Of a DNA stretch of 47,520 bases, positions 25,578 through 34,491 are shown one piece after another. The position numbers were made by a program, and so were the translations under genes. The notes below the pieces were generated by a model. That model ran no database searches, was not told where the DNA came from, and saw nothing but the letters and a program-made list of their open reading frames with translations. This DNA comes from Balneolia bacterium (GTDB lineage Bacteria; Bacteroidota; Rhodothermia; Balneolales; Cyclonatronaceae): the NCBI GenBank assembly GCA_003555145.1, contig PWID01000254.1, positions 1-47,520 of the forward strand, written 5' to 3'. Numbering within the stretch: position 1 is the stretch's first letter; every line of letters starts with the position of its first letter.

Positions 25578-27827
25578 TTACGCTTTTCTGTTCATGTATG
25601 ATGGAATCGCTCCCTCATACGCATCGTGGAGCTCTTCAACCTCCAGATCGATGGTGTCATCAATCATAAGTTTTGAACCGCCCGTTTTGCCAAGTGCGGT
25701 AAGAGCTATTCCATACTCTTCGGCCGTTTTCGTAAGCCCTTCAAACTGACCTTCACCCAGACTAAAAACCACACCGGACTGCGCCTCGCTGAAGTAGCAT
25801 TCTCTGCGTGAGCTGCCGGAATAATGCAGTAAATCTTTAGTGTCGATTGTGGCACCAATTTTGGAGAAAACAGATTTTTCTGTAAGGCAGGCAAGAAGAC
25901 CACCATCCGAGCAGTCGTGAGCTGAATGAATAAGTCCTTTTTCAATTGCCTTGAGTATAAACTGGTGAAGCTTGGCTTCATAATCCAGATCGAACTCAGG
26001 AGCATCCCCCTCGGTAAGTCCGTGGTTCCAGCTTAGGTATTCCGATCCGCCTAAGCCCTTTCGTTTGGCACCGGCGTAAACAACCAGAGAATCTGCCTCT
26101 TTATAGCCTGGTGTCATGAGGCCTTTTTCAAGATCATCAATAAGGCCAAGCATGCCTATGGTAGGCGTCGGGAATACCGAGCTTTTAGGATTTTCGTTGT
26201 AGAAACTCACGTTCCCTCCTGTAACCGGCGTATTCAGCACCCGGCAGGCATCGCTCATGCCGCCAACGGCTTCTTTAAACACCCAGTAGACTTCCGGCTT
26301 GTACGGGTTTCCAAAGTTGAGGCAGTTGGTAATCGCAAGCGGTTTGGCACCTGTACAGACTACGTTTCTGGCAGCTTCCGCCACCGCAATGCGTCCGCCT
26401 TTACGAGGATTCAGATACACATAGCGACCATTACAGTCGGTTTTAACTACCAGTCCTTTCTTTGTGCCCTTCACCCGGATTACACCCGCGTTGGAAGGCC
26501 CCGGCCCCACTACCGTATTTGTGCGCACCATATGATCATACTGCTCAAAGATCCAGCGCTTGGAGGCCACGTTTGGCGCCTGCATGAGCTTTATTAAAGC
26601 CGTTTCGAAATTGGTTTCTTCGGGAACCTTAGCCATGTCGAAGGCATGCTTTTTAGCGATATAAGCCGGTTCTTTGGTTTCGCGCTCGTACACCGGAGCA
26701 CCACCGCCAAGCACCAGAGAGTCGGCTGGAATTTTGGCTTTCAGTTCGCCGTGCATCCAGTACTCAACTTCGCCGGTATCGATAACCTCACCGATAATTT
26801 CTGCGCTTACGTCCCACTTTTTGAATACATCCAGAATTTCCTGCTCACGGCCTTTGTGGGCCACGATTAGCATACGCTCCTGGCTCTCAGACAGAAGCAT
26901 CTCGTAGGCTGTCATTCCGGCTTCACGCTGCGGAGCCTTGTCCAGATTGATGCGCATTCCCGTTTTGCTTTTGGCCGACATCTCTGAAGACGAACAGCTG
27001 ATTCCCGCTGCTCCCATGTCCTGAATGCCCGCAATGGCTCCTGTTTTAATGGCCTCGAGCGTGGCTTCCAGCAGAAGCTTTTCCATAAACGGATCGCCAA
27101 CCTGTACGCTTGGTCGCTTCGATTCACTCTCTTCACTAATTTCCTCTGAGGCAAAAGTCGCACCGTGAATACCATCACGGCCCGTGCTCGCTCCAACAAT
27201 TATAACCGGATTCCCGGGTCCGGGCGCTGCTGCAGAAGCTGTTTCACCCGCCTTTACAATTCCTACGCTCATTGCGTTTACAAGCGGATTTCCCTCATAG
27301 CTTGGATCAAAAAAGATATCGCCGGCTACAGTTGGCACGCCAAATGAGTTTCCATAATCGGAAATTCCGTGAACCACGCCATCCAGCAGAAAACGCACTC
27401 TAGGCGTTTCAAGTGAGCCAAACCGAAGAGAGTTGAGCGAGGCAACCGGACGCGCACCCATGGTGAAGATATCCCGGTGGATCCCGCCAACTCCGGTTGC
27501 GGCACCCTGATACGGCTCTACCGCAGAAGGGTGATTATGGCTCTCAATTTTGAATGCACACGCCAGGCCACCACCAATATCCACAAGACCGGCATTTTCT
27601 TCACCGGCTTCAACCAACAGCTGCGGGCCTTTGTTTGGCAAGGTCTTTAATACTCTAATCGAGTTTTTGTAAGAGCAGTGCTCGCTCCACATCACCGAAT
27701 AAACGCCCAGTTCGGTAAAGGTCGGAACCCGACCCAGATAGTTTTTAACTTTGTCAAATTCCTCCGCACTTAGGCCGTGATCAATGGCGAGCTGCAGCGT
27801 GACTTCCGGTTCTTTGGGTAACGACAT
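25578..27827 (-). CDS. purL: Phosphoribosylformylglycinamidine synthase subunit PurL
   Basis: A 749-aa synthetase subunit for the fourth step of purine biosynthesis (FGAR to FGAM using ATP and glutamine). It is the small PurL form that works with PurQ and PurS, not the large single-chain type of about 1300 aa. Visible motifs: SEHCSYKNS near residue 50, ESHNHPSAVEPYQGAATGVGGI (ATP and FGAR binding), and the later IQDMGAAG and SAHDCSDGG glycine-rich segments. It is preceded on the same strand by a HAD nucleotidase gene 48 nt away, so the two may be one unit. No other pur genes are in this window. Confidence 0.95.
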   Translation of the reverse strand: MSLPKEPEVTLQLAIDHGLSAEEFDKVKNYLGRVPTFTELGVYSVMWSEHCSYKNSIRVLKTLPNKGPQLLVEAGEENAGLVDIGGGLACAFKIESHNHPSAVEPYQGAATGVGGIHRDIFTMGARPVASLNSLRFGSLETPRVRFLLDGVVHGISDYGNSFGVPTVAGDIFFDPSYEGNPLVNAMSVGIVKAGETASAAAPGPGNPVIIVGASTGRDGIHGATFASEEISEESESKRPSVQVGDPFMEKLLLEATLEAIKTGAIAGIQDMGAAGISCSSSEMSAKSKTGMRINLDKAPQREAGMTAYEMLLSESQERMLIVAHKGREQEILDVFKKWDVSAEIIGEVIDTGEVEYWMHGELKAKIPADSLVLGGGAPVYERETKEPAYIAKKHAFDMAKVPEETNFETALIKLMQAPNVASKRWIFEQYDHMVRTNTVVGPGPSNAGVIRVKGTKKGLVVKTDCNGRYVYLNPRKGGRIAVAEAARNVVCTGAKPLAITNCLNFGNPYKPEVYWVFKEAVGGMSDACRVLNTPVTGGNVSFYNENPKSSVFPTPTIGMLGLIDDLEKGLMTPGYKEADSLVVYAGAKRKGLGGSEYLSWNHGLTEGDAPEFDLDYEAKLHQFILKAIEKGLIHSAHDCSDGGLLACLTEKSVFSKIGATIDTKDLLHYSGSSRRECYFSEAQSGVVFSLGEGQFEGLTKTAEEYGIALTALGKTGGSKLMIDDTIDLEVEELHDAYEGAIPSYMNRKA

Positions 27828-27875
27828 AAACGTAGTTGGGTTGGTGGTTTAGATTTTTGATGTTGCCGGTTTTTG

Positions 27876-28568
27876 TCAGCTCAGCGTTTTAGTGAGCTGC
27901 TCAAATTTACTAAATACAATGTTCGCTTGTGATGTGAGCGCATCATTCTTTTCGCTGGTGTACCAGGCGGTTTGCCATCCTGCAGAATTACCGCCCTGAA
28001 TATCACTCATAAAATTATCGCCTACGTACAGAACATCTTCACCTTTGGAGCCGGCAAGCTCCTCAGCATAGTTAAAAATTTCCGGACTTGGCTTCAAATA
28101 TCCCACGTCTTCAGAAATGATGATGTGATCCGAATACGAGCTCAGGCCAAATGATTCGATTTTTAGCTTTTGTGTTTCTGAAAACCCGTTGGTAATGAAT
28201 CCAAGCCGATAGTTTTTGCTCAGGTTCTCCAGGGCCTCACGGGCACCGTCTATCCATTTCCATTCGTTGCGGTAGGCCATAATGTAGTCTCTGCCGATGC
28301 TTTCCGACTCAGAATTATCGGCTCCGGCTTCGAGTATGGAGTCCCTGAATCTGCGGTTCTGGAGATCGTCCCGGTTGATATTTCCGAGACTGTAATCTTT
28401 CCACAGTCCCGTATTAATCCGGCTGTACGCCTGGCTGAAGGATTCGAAATCGATTTCTTTGAAACAACGGTACTGCCCGAAAACATGCCTGAGAGCATTT
28501 TTCTGCGCAGCGACGTGGTCGAGAAGCGTGTCGTCTATATCGAAATATATAAAAGAAGGACGTGGCAA
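27876..28568 (-). CDS. HAD-family nucleotidase (YjjG-like)
   Basis: A 230-aa cytosolic HAD hydrolase with motif I DIDDTLLD near residue 9 (nucleophile and acid Asp), a helical cap of about 60 residues, motif II FITNGFS, motif III with Lys in YLKPSPEIF, and motif IV GDNFMSDIQGG. This order and the helical cap fit the YjjG family of 5'-nucleotidases that remove noncanonical pyrimidine nucleotides; other HAD phosphatases remain possible. It precedes purL by 48 nt on the same strand, consistent with a nucleotide-metabolism unit. Confidence 0.85.
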   Translation of the reverse strand: MPRPSFIYFDIDDTLLDHVAAQKNALRHVFGQYRCFKEIDFESFSQAYSRINTGLWKDYSLGNINRDDLQNRRFRDSILEAGADNSESESIGRDYIMAYRNEWKWIDGAREALENLSKNYRLGFITNGFSETQKLKIESFGLSSYSDHIIISEDVGYLKPSPEIFNYAEELAGSKGEDVLYVGDNFMSDIQGGNSAGWQTAWYTSEKNDALTSQANIVFSKFEQLTKTLS

Positions 28569-28744
28569 AATGATTGATTGCGGATTTGTGTTTAATGCTC
28601 GTGTGAAGATAAGAAAGTTGTGTTTTAATCAGCAGTTAAATTGACGTCTTGCTCCTATGAATTTGAGCCCCTTTACCTTATTTTTGAACTCCTTTTGAAC
28701 AGCCCTGATGCCGGTTAGGCATCTTCCAGTACATTTAACTACTT

Positions 28745-29224
28745 ATGCGTCCAGATCCAGATCAGAAAATTGATATAAAAGCTATTCCGGCATGGAGAAT
28801 CACGGGAGGACTCGGATCACTATTCTGGTGGTTCCTTCCCATTGTGTACGGCTTTTTCGCCTTGGGTGGGGTTACAGAACGCTGGCCAATTATCGTTCTA
28901 ACCATACTGGTGGTTCTAAATACAATCCTTCAGGCTACTCTTATACCAAGCATTCGCTGGCGCCGCTGGAGCTATCAGATCGATAAGCATGAAATTTATC
29001 TTCAGCACGGTATTTTCATAATTCGCAGAACGCTTATACCGGTAAACAGAATTCAGCACGTGGATACGCGTCAGGGGCCGATTATGCGCTCATTCGATCT
29101 CTCTTCGGTTACGATTACAACCGCAGCCACTACACACGAAATTCCAGCATTAAACGACGAAGTCGCAGATGAAGTCAGAAACCGAATCTCAGATCTTGCC
29201 CGAGCAGCCGACCAGGATGTCTGA
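28745..29224 (+). CDS. PH-domain membrane protein (YdbS-like)
   Basis: A 159-aa protein with two membrane helices (about 28-45 and 50-70) followed by one bacterial PH2 domain (DUF304): RRWSYQIDKHEIYLQHGIFI, then RRTLIPVNRIQHVDTRQGPIMRSFDL. It is the short partner of the pair; the next gene overlaps it by 8 nt (ATGTCTGA), so they are surely coupled. YdbS/YdbT pairs in Bacillus are linked to resistance to some membrane-active bacteriocins, but the exact activity is not known. Confidence 0.85.
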   Translation: MRPDPDQKIDIKAIPAWRITGGLGSLFWWFLPIVYGFFALGGVTERWPIIVLTILVVLNTILQATLIPSIRWRRWSYQIDKHEIYLQHGIFIIRRTLIPVNRIQHVDTRQGPIMRSFDLSSVTITTAATTHEIPALNDEVADEVRNRISDLARAADQDV

Positions 29225-30725
29225 GCCCCGGCGGCAGCATCCTGTTGCCGCCCTGACCAGCACCCTGCGAACCCTGAGAGAGCTCCTTATCCCCCTTGTC
29301 CTTGTATTTTTCCTGGGAAGCGGGCGCGACGATGGTCTGTTCAGTAATCCGTATTACATCAGCATTTTCATCACATTTCTGCTTGTTGCCGGAATCGTAA
29401 AATGGATGCGCTTTACCTACAGAGTAGAGGATGATGAGCTCCGTATCGAATACGGACTTCTGGTTCGTAAACGCTCATATATTCCGCGTCACCGGATTCA
29501 GGTGATTGATATCAGCTCGGGCATCCTGCAGCGCATGTTTGGTTTGGTGAGCCTGAATGTACAAACGGCCGGTGGCGGAGCCGAAGAGGCCAGAATAAGC
29601 GCCCTTACGCTTGAAGACGCCCAGTGGATAAAGACGAATCTGAGCCGGAATGGTGATGCCCAGCCGGATGATGAAACCGCAGAGGATCAGGAGCCGGCCA
29701 AACCTGAATACAGCCTCAGCTGGAACACGCTCTTTCTGGCCGGTACAACCTCGGGCAGCTTTGGTATCGCTCTTTCAATCGTGGGTACAATTTTCGCCCA
29801 GATGAACGCCGTAGTCGACGATGGCATCATCCTCGACCTGATTGACAGCTTTGCCGGAACCAGCGCCACATTCTTCATTTTGATTGGCGCAGGACTGATT
29901 TTTGTGGCATGGGTACTTTCTATTGTGGGCACTATTCTATCCTATGCCAATTTCGAAATTTACAAACGCCCCGCCGAGCTTGTTATAGCGCGTGGCTTGT
30001 TTGAAAAGAAACAAATTACCATTCCGTACAGCCGCATACAGGCGGTACGGATTCAGGAAGGAATTCTTCGTCAGCCCATCGGTTATTGTACTCTTTTTGT
30101 TGACAGCGCCGGATATGGAGAGCAAAGTGGTAAATCGACCGTTCTTTTCCCCATGCTGAAACTGAGCCAGGCAGAAGATTTTATCCGCACTATGGTACCC
30201 GATTACAGCCGTGAAACAGACCTTGTGAAGCCGCCGGCCCGGGCCTTACGCAGATACATCATCCGTACAATGATTCCGTTTGCTGCCCTTATCGGTTTAT
30301 TTTACTGGCTCTTCCCGTTCGGCCACTGGGCGCTGCTCACCATTCCTGTTGCCGTAACCCTTGGCTATTACAGATATAAAGCGGCGGCCGCCGGTCATGA
30401 TGATAACACTATGACTATTCGCTATCGAAATCTGGCCAAAACCACTGCCTTCGTTAAGCGCCACCGCATTCAGTCGGTTAGCGGCTGGGATAACTGGTTT
30501 CAGCGCCGCCGCGGGCTTAAAAGCCTCACGGTTAATATTGCCTCTTCCGATACCGGCGCTTCGTTCAACGCGCTGGATTTTGAGGCCGACACCGTTCTAG
30601 ATTACGTGGAGTGGGTAGAGCCAAACTACCTCAGCAAAGCCCGGCAGGAAAAAACTGATGAAGAACAACAGCTGGATTCAGATAAAACTTCAGCTGCTGA
30701 ACGTCTCATCGATCCGGGTTTTTAA
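29217..30725 (+). CDS. Triple PH-domain membrane protein (YdbT-like)
   Basis: A protein of about 502 aa with three bacterial PH2 (DUF304) modules, each following paired membrane helices. Repeated signatures are SYIPRHRIQVIDISSGILQRMFG, ITIPYSRIQAVRIQEGILRQPIG and TAFVKRHRIQSVSGWDNWFQRRRG. The domain count equals classic YdbT. The frame is open upstream to an ATG at 29169, but that would overlap the previous gene by 56 nt; the ATG at 29217 overlaps by only 8 nt and is chosen. Downstream, the convergent SDR gene ends 9 nt away and no terminator hairpin is visible between them. Confidence 0.85.
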   Translation: MSEPRRQHPVAALTSTLRTLRELLIPLVLVFFLGSGRDDGLFSNPYYISIFITFLLVAGIVKWMRFTYRVEDDELRIEYGLLVRKRSYIPRHRIQVIDISSGILQRMFGLVSLNVQTAGGGAEEARISALTLEDAQWIKTNLSRNGDAQPDDETAEDQEPAKPEYSLSWNTLFLAGTTSGSFGIALSIVGTIFAQMNAVVDDGIILDLIDSFAGTSATFFILIGAGLIFVAWVLSIVGTILSYANFEIYKRPAELVIARGLFEKKQITIPYSRIQAVRIQEGILRQPIGYCTLFVDSAGYGEQSGKSTVLFPMLKLSQAEDFIRTMVPDYSRETDLVKPPARALRRYIIRTMIPFAALIGLFYWLFPFGHWALLTIPVAVTLGYYRYKAAAAGHDDNTMTIRYRNLAKTTAFVKRHRIQSVSGWDNWFQRRRGLKSLTVNIASSDTGASFNALDFEADTVLDYVEWVEPNYLSKARQEKTDEEQQLDSDKTSAAERLIDPGF

Positions 30726-30734
30726 CCGACCCGC

Positions 30735-31481
30735 TTAATTAAAATCGCGTGTTGAAACGATGCTGCCCGTTTCGAAGCGGTCTTCATCGAGCACGATTTT
30801 CATCATAATAGCCACTTTTTGCGGGCTGTTCAGAATTCCCTGCTCCTTGGCATCGATGAAGCTCTGCACGTGCTCAAAATCCTCAGGGGACTGCTCGCGA
30901 ATTTCATCCTGCATCTTGGTATCCGTGCGGCCGGGATTAAACCCAAACACGCCGATTCGTTTACCGTGTTCTACGTTTATGGCCGCGGTAATCATATCCA
31001 GGCCTGCCTTCGTGCTGCAGTAGTGGCTCCAGCCATAGTAAGCATTTTTCGCAGCCCCGCTTGATACGTTCAGAATCCTGAGCTGTCCATCAAAACCCGA
31101 GGTGCGTTTAATAAACTCGTGGCACAAAAGCGTTGGGGCCACAAAGTTGACCTCCAGATTTTTCCGGTAGGCTTCAGTCTCGTGTTTGCCAATCGGCCCG
31201 ATGGGCTCAAGCATGCCCGCATTGTTTACAAGCGCGATGTAGTTCGCCTCATTTAAATCGATATTGGAAAATATCTCTTCGGTAAGAATGGTGATGCCAT
31301 CCGTACGGGAAAGGTCGAATGCGTAGCTGAACACCTCCGTACCCTTTCTCGAAATCTGGCTCATCAGTTCCGTTACGCTTCCGCGGGATACAAGATGAAG
31401 CGTGGTGTCGCCCAAGCCAACTTCTCTGGCCAGCGCCTCACCAATTCCTCTTGAAGCTCCGGTTATTATATAATGTCTCAT
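30735..31481 (-). CDS. Short-chain dehydrogenase/reductase
   Basis: A 248-aa NAD(P)-dependent oxidoreductase with Rossmann fold. Motifs: TGASRGIGEAL at residues 7-17 (cofactor glycines), VNNAG near 88 (structural), Ser at about 141 in LNVSSGA, and the active Tyr and Lys in HYCSTKAG at about 155. The Arg after SG in the first motif and general length favour NADP use. The pattern is similar to sepiapterin reductase/benzil reductase types, but the substrate cannot be told from sequence. It is followed by a DUF3891 gene upstream with 51 nt spacing, on the same strand. Confidence 0.9.
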   Translation of the reverse strand: MRHYIITGASRGIGEALAREVGLGDTTLHLVSRGSVTELMSQISRKGTEVFSYAFDLSRTDGITILTEEIFSNIDLNEANYIALVNNAGMLEPIGPIGKHETEAYRKNLEVNFVAPTLLCHEFIKRTSGFDGQLRILNVSSGAAKNAYYGWSHYCSTKAGLDMITAAINVEHGKRIGVFGFNPGRTDTKMQDEIREQSPEDFEHVQSFIDAKEQGILNSPQKVAIMMKIVLDEDRFETGSIVSTRDFN

Positions 31482-31532
31482 AATAATAGTCTGAAATTTA
31501 TGTAGATGGTGATTAACCCGTACAACGAATGT

Positions 31533-32276
31533 CTATCCGGGCACTAACGTAAAGAGCATATCTTTTTTCGATGGAGCCGGCAGACTTTCAAAACGTTCAC
31601 CCTGCTTATGAACCCAGCCCCAGGCTTTCCATTCAAAGATTTCCTTAGCAAAAGGCCATGGAGACAGGCTCATAGTTTCTGGGGCGTTTCCCAAAGGTTT
31701 CATCTCAAAGTTAATGCCATCGAAAGCAGGCGGCGGCCCAAACGGGTTTTCCCGTGTTGTTCCCATCAGCATTCGTAAACTTATATAGTCCATCAATAAG
31801 ATAAAGGCGCTCATTCTTTTAAGCTCTGCCCTGTTTAATTCTGGCATTATATCAAGAATATGGTCCTCAAGAAGCGCGTCCTCGATATTCATTAAATCCA
31901 TAAACTTTTTTACCGATTCATCGCTCTCTGCATCCTTTTTAGCAAGCGTCATGTTATGGCGGAGAACCAGTAAACCAATTAACGGATCGAGTGCTGCTGT
32001 ATCGAAAAGCCCGTTTCTCCAGATATCGAGATGGGCTTTTTTGGGCATATCGAGAAAATCATGAGGATGATTTGTCTCAGGATTCACCTCAGGTGATGCC
32101 TCCCAGTCGAGCCAGCCAAAATCATGCAGCAAGGCGGCTTTTTTTACTTTATCAAAAGCATTCAGGGTGCTCGTAAAATCAGGTTTCCAGGCGTCTGCCA
32201 GTGCTCCGGTCATCAGGCTGTGATGCAACTGTGTTATGCAAAATACATTACGCGAATTCTGATTTCTAACGATCAT
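31533..32276 (-). CDS. DUF3891 family protein
   Basis: A 247-aa protein starting MIVRNQNSRNVFCITQLHHS, which matches the start pattern of DUF3891 (MIVR...ITQ.DHA). LLHDFGWLDWE at about residues 50-60 is like the HD metal-binding motif, and an earlier His is in QLHHS; a metal-dependent phosphohydrolase-like fold is possible. No signal or membrane segment. Its upstream neighbour (alpha/beta hydrolase) ends 27 nt before it. Function unknown. Confidence 0.72.
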   Translation of the reverse strand: MIVRNQNSRNVFCITQLHHSLMTGALADAWKPDFTSTLNAFDKVKKAALLHDFGWLDWEASPEVNPETNHPHDFLDMPKKAHLDIWRNGLFDTAALDPLIGLLVLRHNMTLAKKDAESDESVKKFMDLMNIEDALLEDHILDIMPELNRAELKRMSAFILLMDYISLRMLMGTTRENPFGPPPAFDGINFEMKPLGNAPETMSLSPWPFAKEIFEWKAWGWVHKQGERFESLPAPSKKDMLFTLVPG

Positions 32277-32303
32277 ATAAAGTGCTGCAATCTAAAATTG
32301 AGT

Positions 32304-33179
32304 TTAGTATTCGCCTGGCAGCAAATCGGCAAAATGTGATTTAACAAACTTTTTGTAAGCCTCGCCATAGGCTTTGCCTGTAGCAATATAACCTTCATTA
32401 TGATCACCGGAAAGCTCGAGCCAGAATCGCTGCGGGCCAGCTACTTCATAAAGTTTCCTTCCCATTTCATAAGGAATCAGCCGGTCTTCCCGGCTGTGGG
32501 CTATCATAACCGGACCATCGAAGTTGCGAACGAATTCGATAGTAGGAAGCTGTATCCGGGCCATCAGGTCTATAGGATAAATGTAGTAGGTTTGTTTAGC
32601 CATATCGGGCACGGATGTAAAGGTAGATTCAATAGCCAGCGCCCGGGGATTTCGTTGTGCTGCAATATGTGCTGCAACCGCCCCGCCCATAGAACGCCCA
32701 ACCGGGAGCACTGAATGAGACGGTACACCCAGCTCATGAGTGAGAAAGTCCCAAGCGGCCAGCCCGTCTTCTAAGATATTGGTTTCGGACGGACTGCCTT
32801 CACTTAAGCCATATCCCTGATAGTCGAAAATGAAGACATTATAGCCCAGAGAATGGTACAGACTTATCAGCGATACTCTGCCTGAAATATTGCCGGCATT
32901 TCCATGGCAAAACAGAATAGTAAGGGCATTTTCATTGCTTGCTGCTGGCACAAACCAGCCATGAATCTGGTTTCCGTTGTGCGAAGGGAAGAAGTGTTCT
33001 TCATAGGTCATTCCGGCAGATGCCGGAGATGTACGAATATCACCAGAAGGCAGGAACAGAATTTTATCCTGCAATAGAAAAAGCAGTAAACCGGTAATCA
33101 AATAAATTAAAACCAGTGTAGCTCCAATAGTCAATAATGAACTAAACACAGAGGTCCTCTTCATCCTTTCCTCTTTCAA
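32304..33179 (-). CDS. Membrane-anchored alpha/beta hydrolase (BEM46/ABHD13-like)
   Basis: A 291-aa serine hydrolase with an N-terminal anchor helix at about residues 14-36, then LQDKILFLPS, which marks the BEM46-like group. The oxyanion HGNAG, the ordered DYQGYGLSEGSPSE, the nucleophile Ser in VGRSMGGAVA, the acid Asp in HSREDRLIP, and the His in SGDHNEGYI give a full catalytic triad. A second start five codons in (MKRTSVFSS) is equally possible. Substrate unknown. It precedes the DUF3891 and SDR genes in one direction. Confidence 0.87.
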   Translation of the reverse strand: MKEERMKRTSVFSSLLTIGATLVLIYLITGLLLFLLQDKILFLPSGDIRTSPASAGMTYEEHFFPSHNGNQIHGWFVPAASNENALTILFCHGNAGNISGRVSLISLYHSLGYNVFIFDYQGYGLSEGSPSETNILEDGLAAWDFLTHELGVPSHSVLPVGRSMGGAVAAHIAAQRNPRALAIESTFTSVPDMAKQTYYIYPIDLMARIQLPTIEFVRNFDGPVMIAHSREDRLIPYEMGRKLYEVAGPQRFWLELSGDHNEGYIATGKAYGEAYKKFVKSHFADLLPGEY

Positions 33180-33245
33180 AAAATGGTACTTACTCCACGA
33201 CGTTTTCCCGCTATCGGGCTATCGGGCTGTTACCAGCATAGTCTG

Positions 33246-33473
33246 CTAATGAGCGTCTGGTTTATGGTCTTCTGTAAAGTCTATTTCTTTTTTAAGGTTG
33301 CTTGCTACCATTAAGTTAACAAAGCCACCGAGTATAATTATAACCGATGTAATCTGGGTAAAGATCCCCATAAAGGATGTATCGCCATAACTAGTAAAAA
33401 AGTTAACCAGCCCGGAAAGCAGAACAAATACGCCTGTAGTGGCAATTATATAGAACTTAATTTTCTTTGTCAT
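33246..33473 (-). CDS. Small two-helix membrane protein
   Basis: A 75-aa protein with helices at about residues 6-26 and 35-56, and a charged C-terminus (LKKEIDFTEDHKPDAH). It has no motif I recognise. It stands between the acylphosphatase and hydrolase genes, same direction, 42 nt after the acylphosphatase stop, so it is likely in the same transcript. Confidence 0.6.
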   Translation of the reverse strand: MTKKIKFYIIATTGVFVLLSGLVNFFTSYGDTSFMGIFTQITSVIIILGGFVNLMVASNLKKEIDFTEDHKPDAH

Positions 33474-33515
33474 AAACGTTGTATCTCTTAATTAAAAATA
33501 GCAGCGGCATATGAA

Positions 33516-33818
33516 TCACTGATACCTGAATTTAAAATCCTGGTACTTCCCTTCCGGTTCGCGTTCTTCGACTTCGACTTTTTTCACAGAAGAACCAACC
33601 GGGCCTTTGTGGCAGAGCTCAACAATTACGTCGACTTTATTTTTGGGACCTTCAAAACGTGCTTCCACGCTACCGTCTTCATTATTCCGCACCCAACCGG
33701 TCAACTCATTCTTTTTGGCATACCTGTATACAAAATACCGAAAGCCAACACCTTGTACCCGACCGCTGATTCGCACAAGGGCCGCGGAAGCAACGCTAAC
33801 ATCTTCTTTCATAACCAT
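33516..33818 (-). CDS. acyP: Acylphosphatase
   Basis: A 100-aa cytosolic enzyme that hydrolyses acyl-phosphate bonds. The family signature GRVQGVGFRYFVYRYA carries the phosphate-binding loop and catalytic Arg, and GWVRNNEDGSVEA carries the catalytic Asn and second signature. There is an alternative Met two codons inside. Length is close to the usual 90-95. It is the first gene of a possible unit with the small membrane protein. Confidence 0.93.
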   Translation of the reverse strand: MVMKEDVSVASAALVRISGRVQGVGFRYFVYRYAKKNELTGWVRNNEDGSVEARFEGPKNKVDVIVELCHKGPVGSSVKKVEVEEREPEGKYQDFKFRYQ

Positions 33819-33934
33819 AGGAAGAATTAAAGTGATCTTAATTAAGTTCGCTTTAGAGAAAGCTGTAATTAAACTGCTACCCGCAAGCTACTGCCAAGGA
33901 CTAAATATTGCAAGAAGAAGTATAATGAATCCTT

Positions 33935-33942
33935 TATATTTG
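33935..33942 (+). promoter_or_regulatory. Bacteroidota-type -7 element (TATATTTG)
   Basis: A full TAnnTTTG match followed by CAACACCAT, close to the ATTAGCAACACAT string at 4401 and 24485. It would drive the four-helix protein gene at 33983 with a leader near 35 nt. A TTG lies 24 nt upstream, slightly too far for a normal -33 box. Confidence 0.5.
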
Positions 33943-33982
33943 CAACACCATCCTTCCAACCAACGATTATGCGTTAAACATC

Positions 33983-34426
33983 ATGAATTTTATTTATCAG
34001 ATCAGTCTAAACTGGTTTGTAGTCTATTATTTTTGCCTTGGCCTCATTCTGCTAATAAATGGATTTATCTGGTATCGGAAACCATATCATTTCCAGGAAT
34101 ACCTTCAGGAACATGCCAATGCAGACAAACGACCCCTGCTTATCCTTAAAACACTGCGTTATCTCACTCTGTTTTCCGGACTTTCACTTATACTCTCCCT
34201 TATACCATTTTCGGTTGTTGAACTGATTTTCTCAATCTGGAGTTTATTAATGCTCTTCATCTTTGGTTCAATCATCTTGAAATGGGATCAGCTGAAAGTT
34301 CTTATTATCCAAAATCCGGACGCAGTATTGGCCCAGATAAAAAAAGGCGGCCTCATGATGATTTCCATAGGATTTGTGCTGTTCATGCTTACATGGTACC
34401 GCCTCGTAACATGGGGCTTTGCCTGA
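33983..34426 (+). CDS. Four-helix membrane protein of unknown function
   Basis: A 147-aa protein with helices at about residues 10-30, 50-70, 73-97 and 118-140 separated by short polar loops. I do not recognise the family. The next gene (exonuclease) begins 65 nt later on the same strand and may be co-transcribed. Confidence 0.6.
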   Translation: MNFIYQISLNWFVVYYFCLGLILLINGFIWYRKPYHFQEYLQEHANADKRPLLILKTLRYLTLFSGLSLILSLIPFSVVELIFSIWSLLMLFIFGSIILKWDQLKVLIIQNPDAVLAQIKKGGLMMISIGFVLFMLTWYRLVTWGFA

Positions 34427-34491
34427 TACAGATCTTCGCAAATCCGGATTAATCCAGCCCAATAGCAACCGGCTTTGCACACACATTCGAC

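Noticed and set aside
29169-29216. Longer start for the YdbT-like protein
   Set aside because: It would create a 56-nt overlap with the previous gene; the start at 29217 gives the usual short overlap.
33607-34149. A 180-codon plus-strand open frame across the acylphosphatase gene
   Set aside because: It overlaps both acylphosphatase (antisense) and the four-helix protein, and has no signal or domain.
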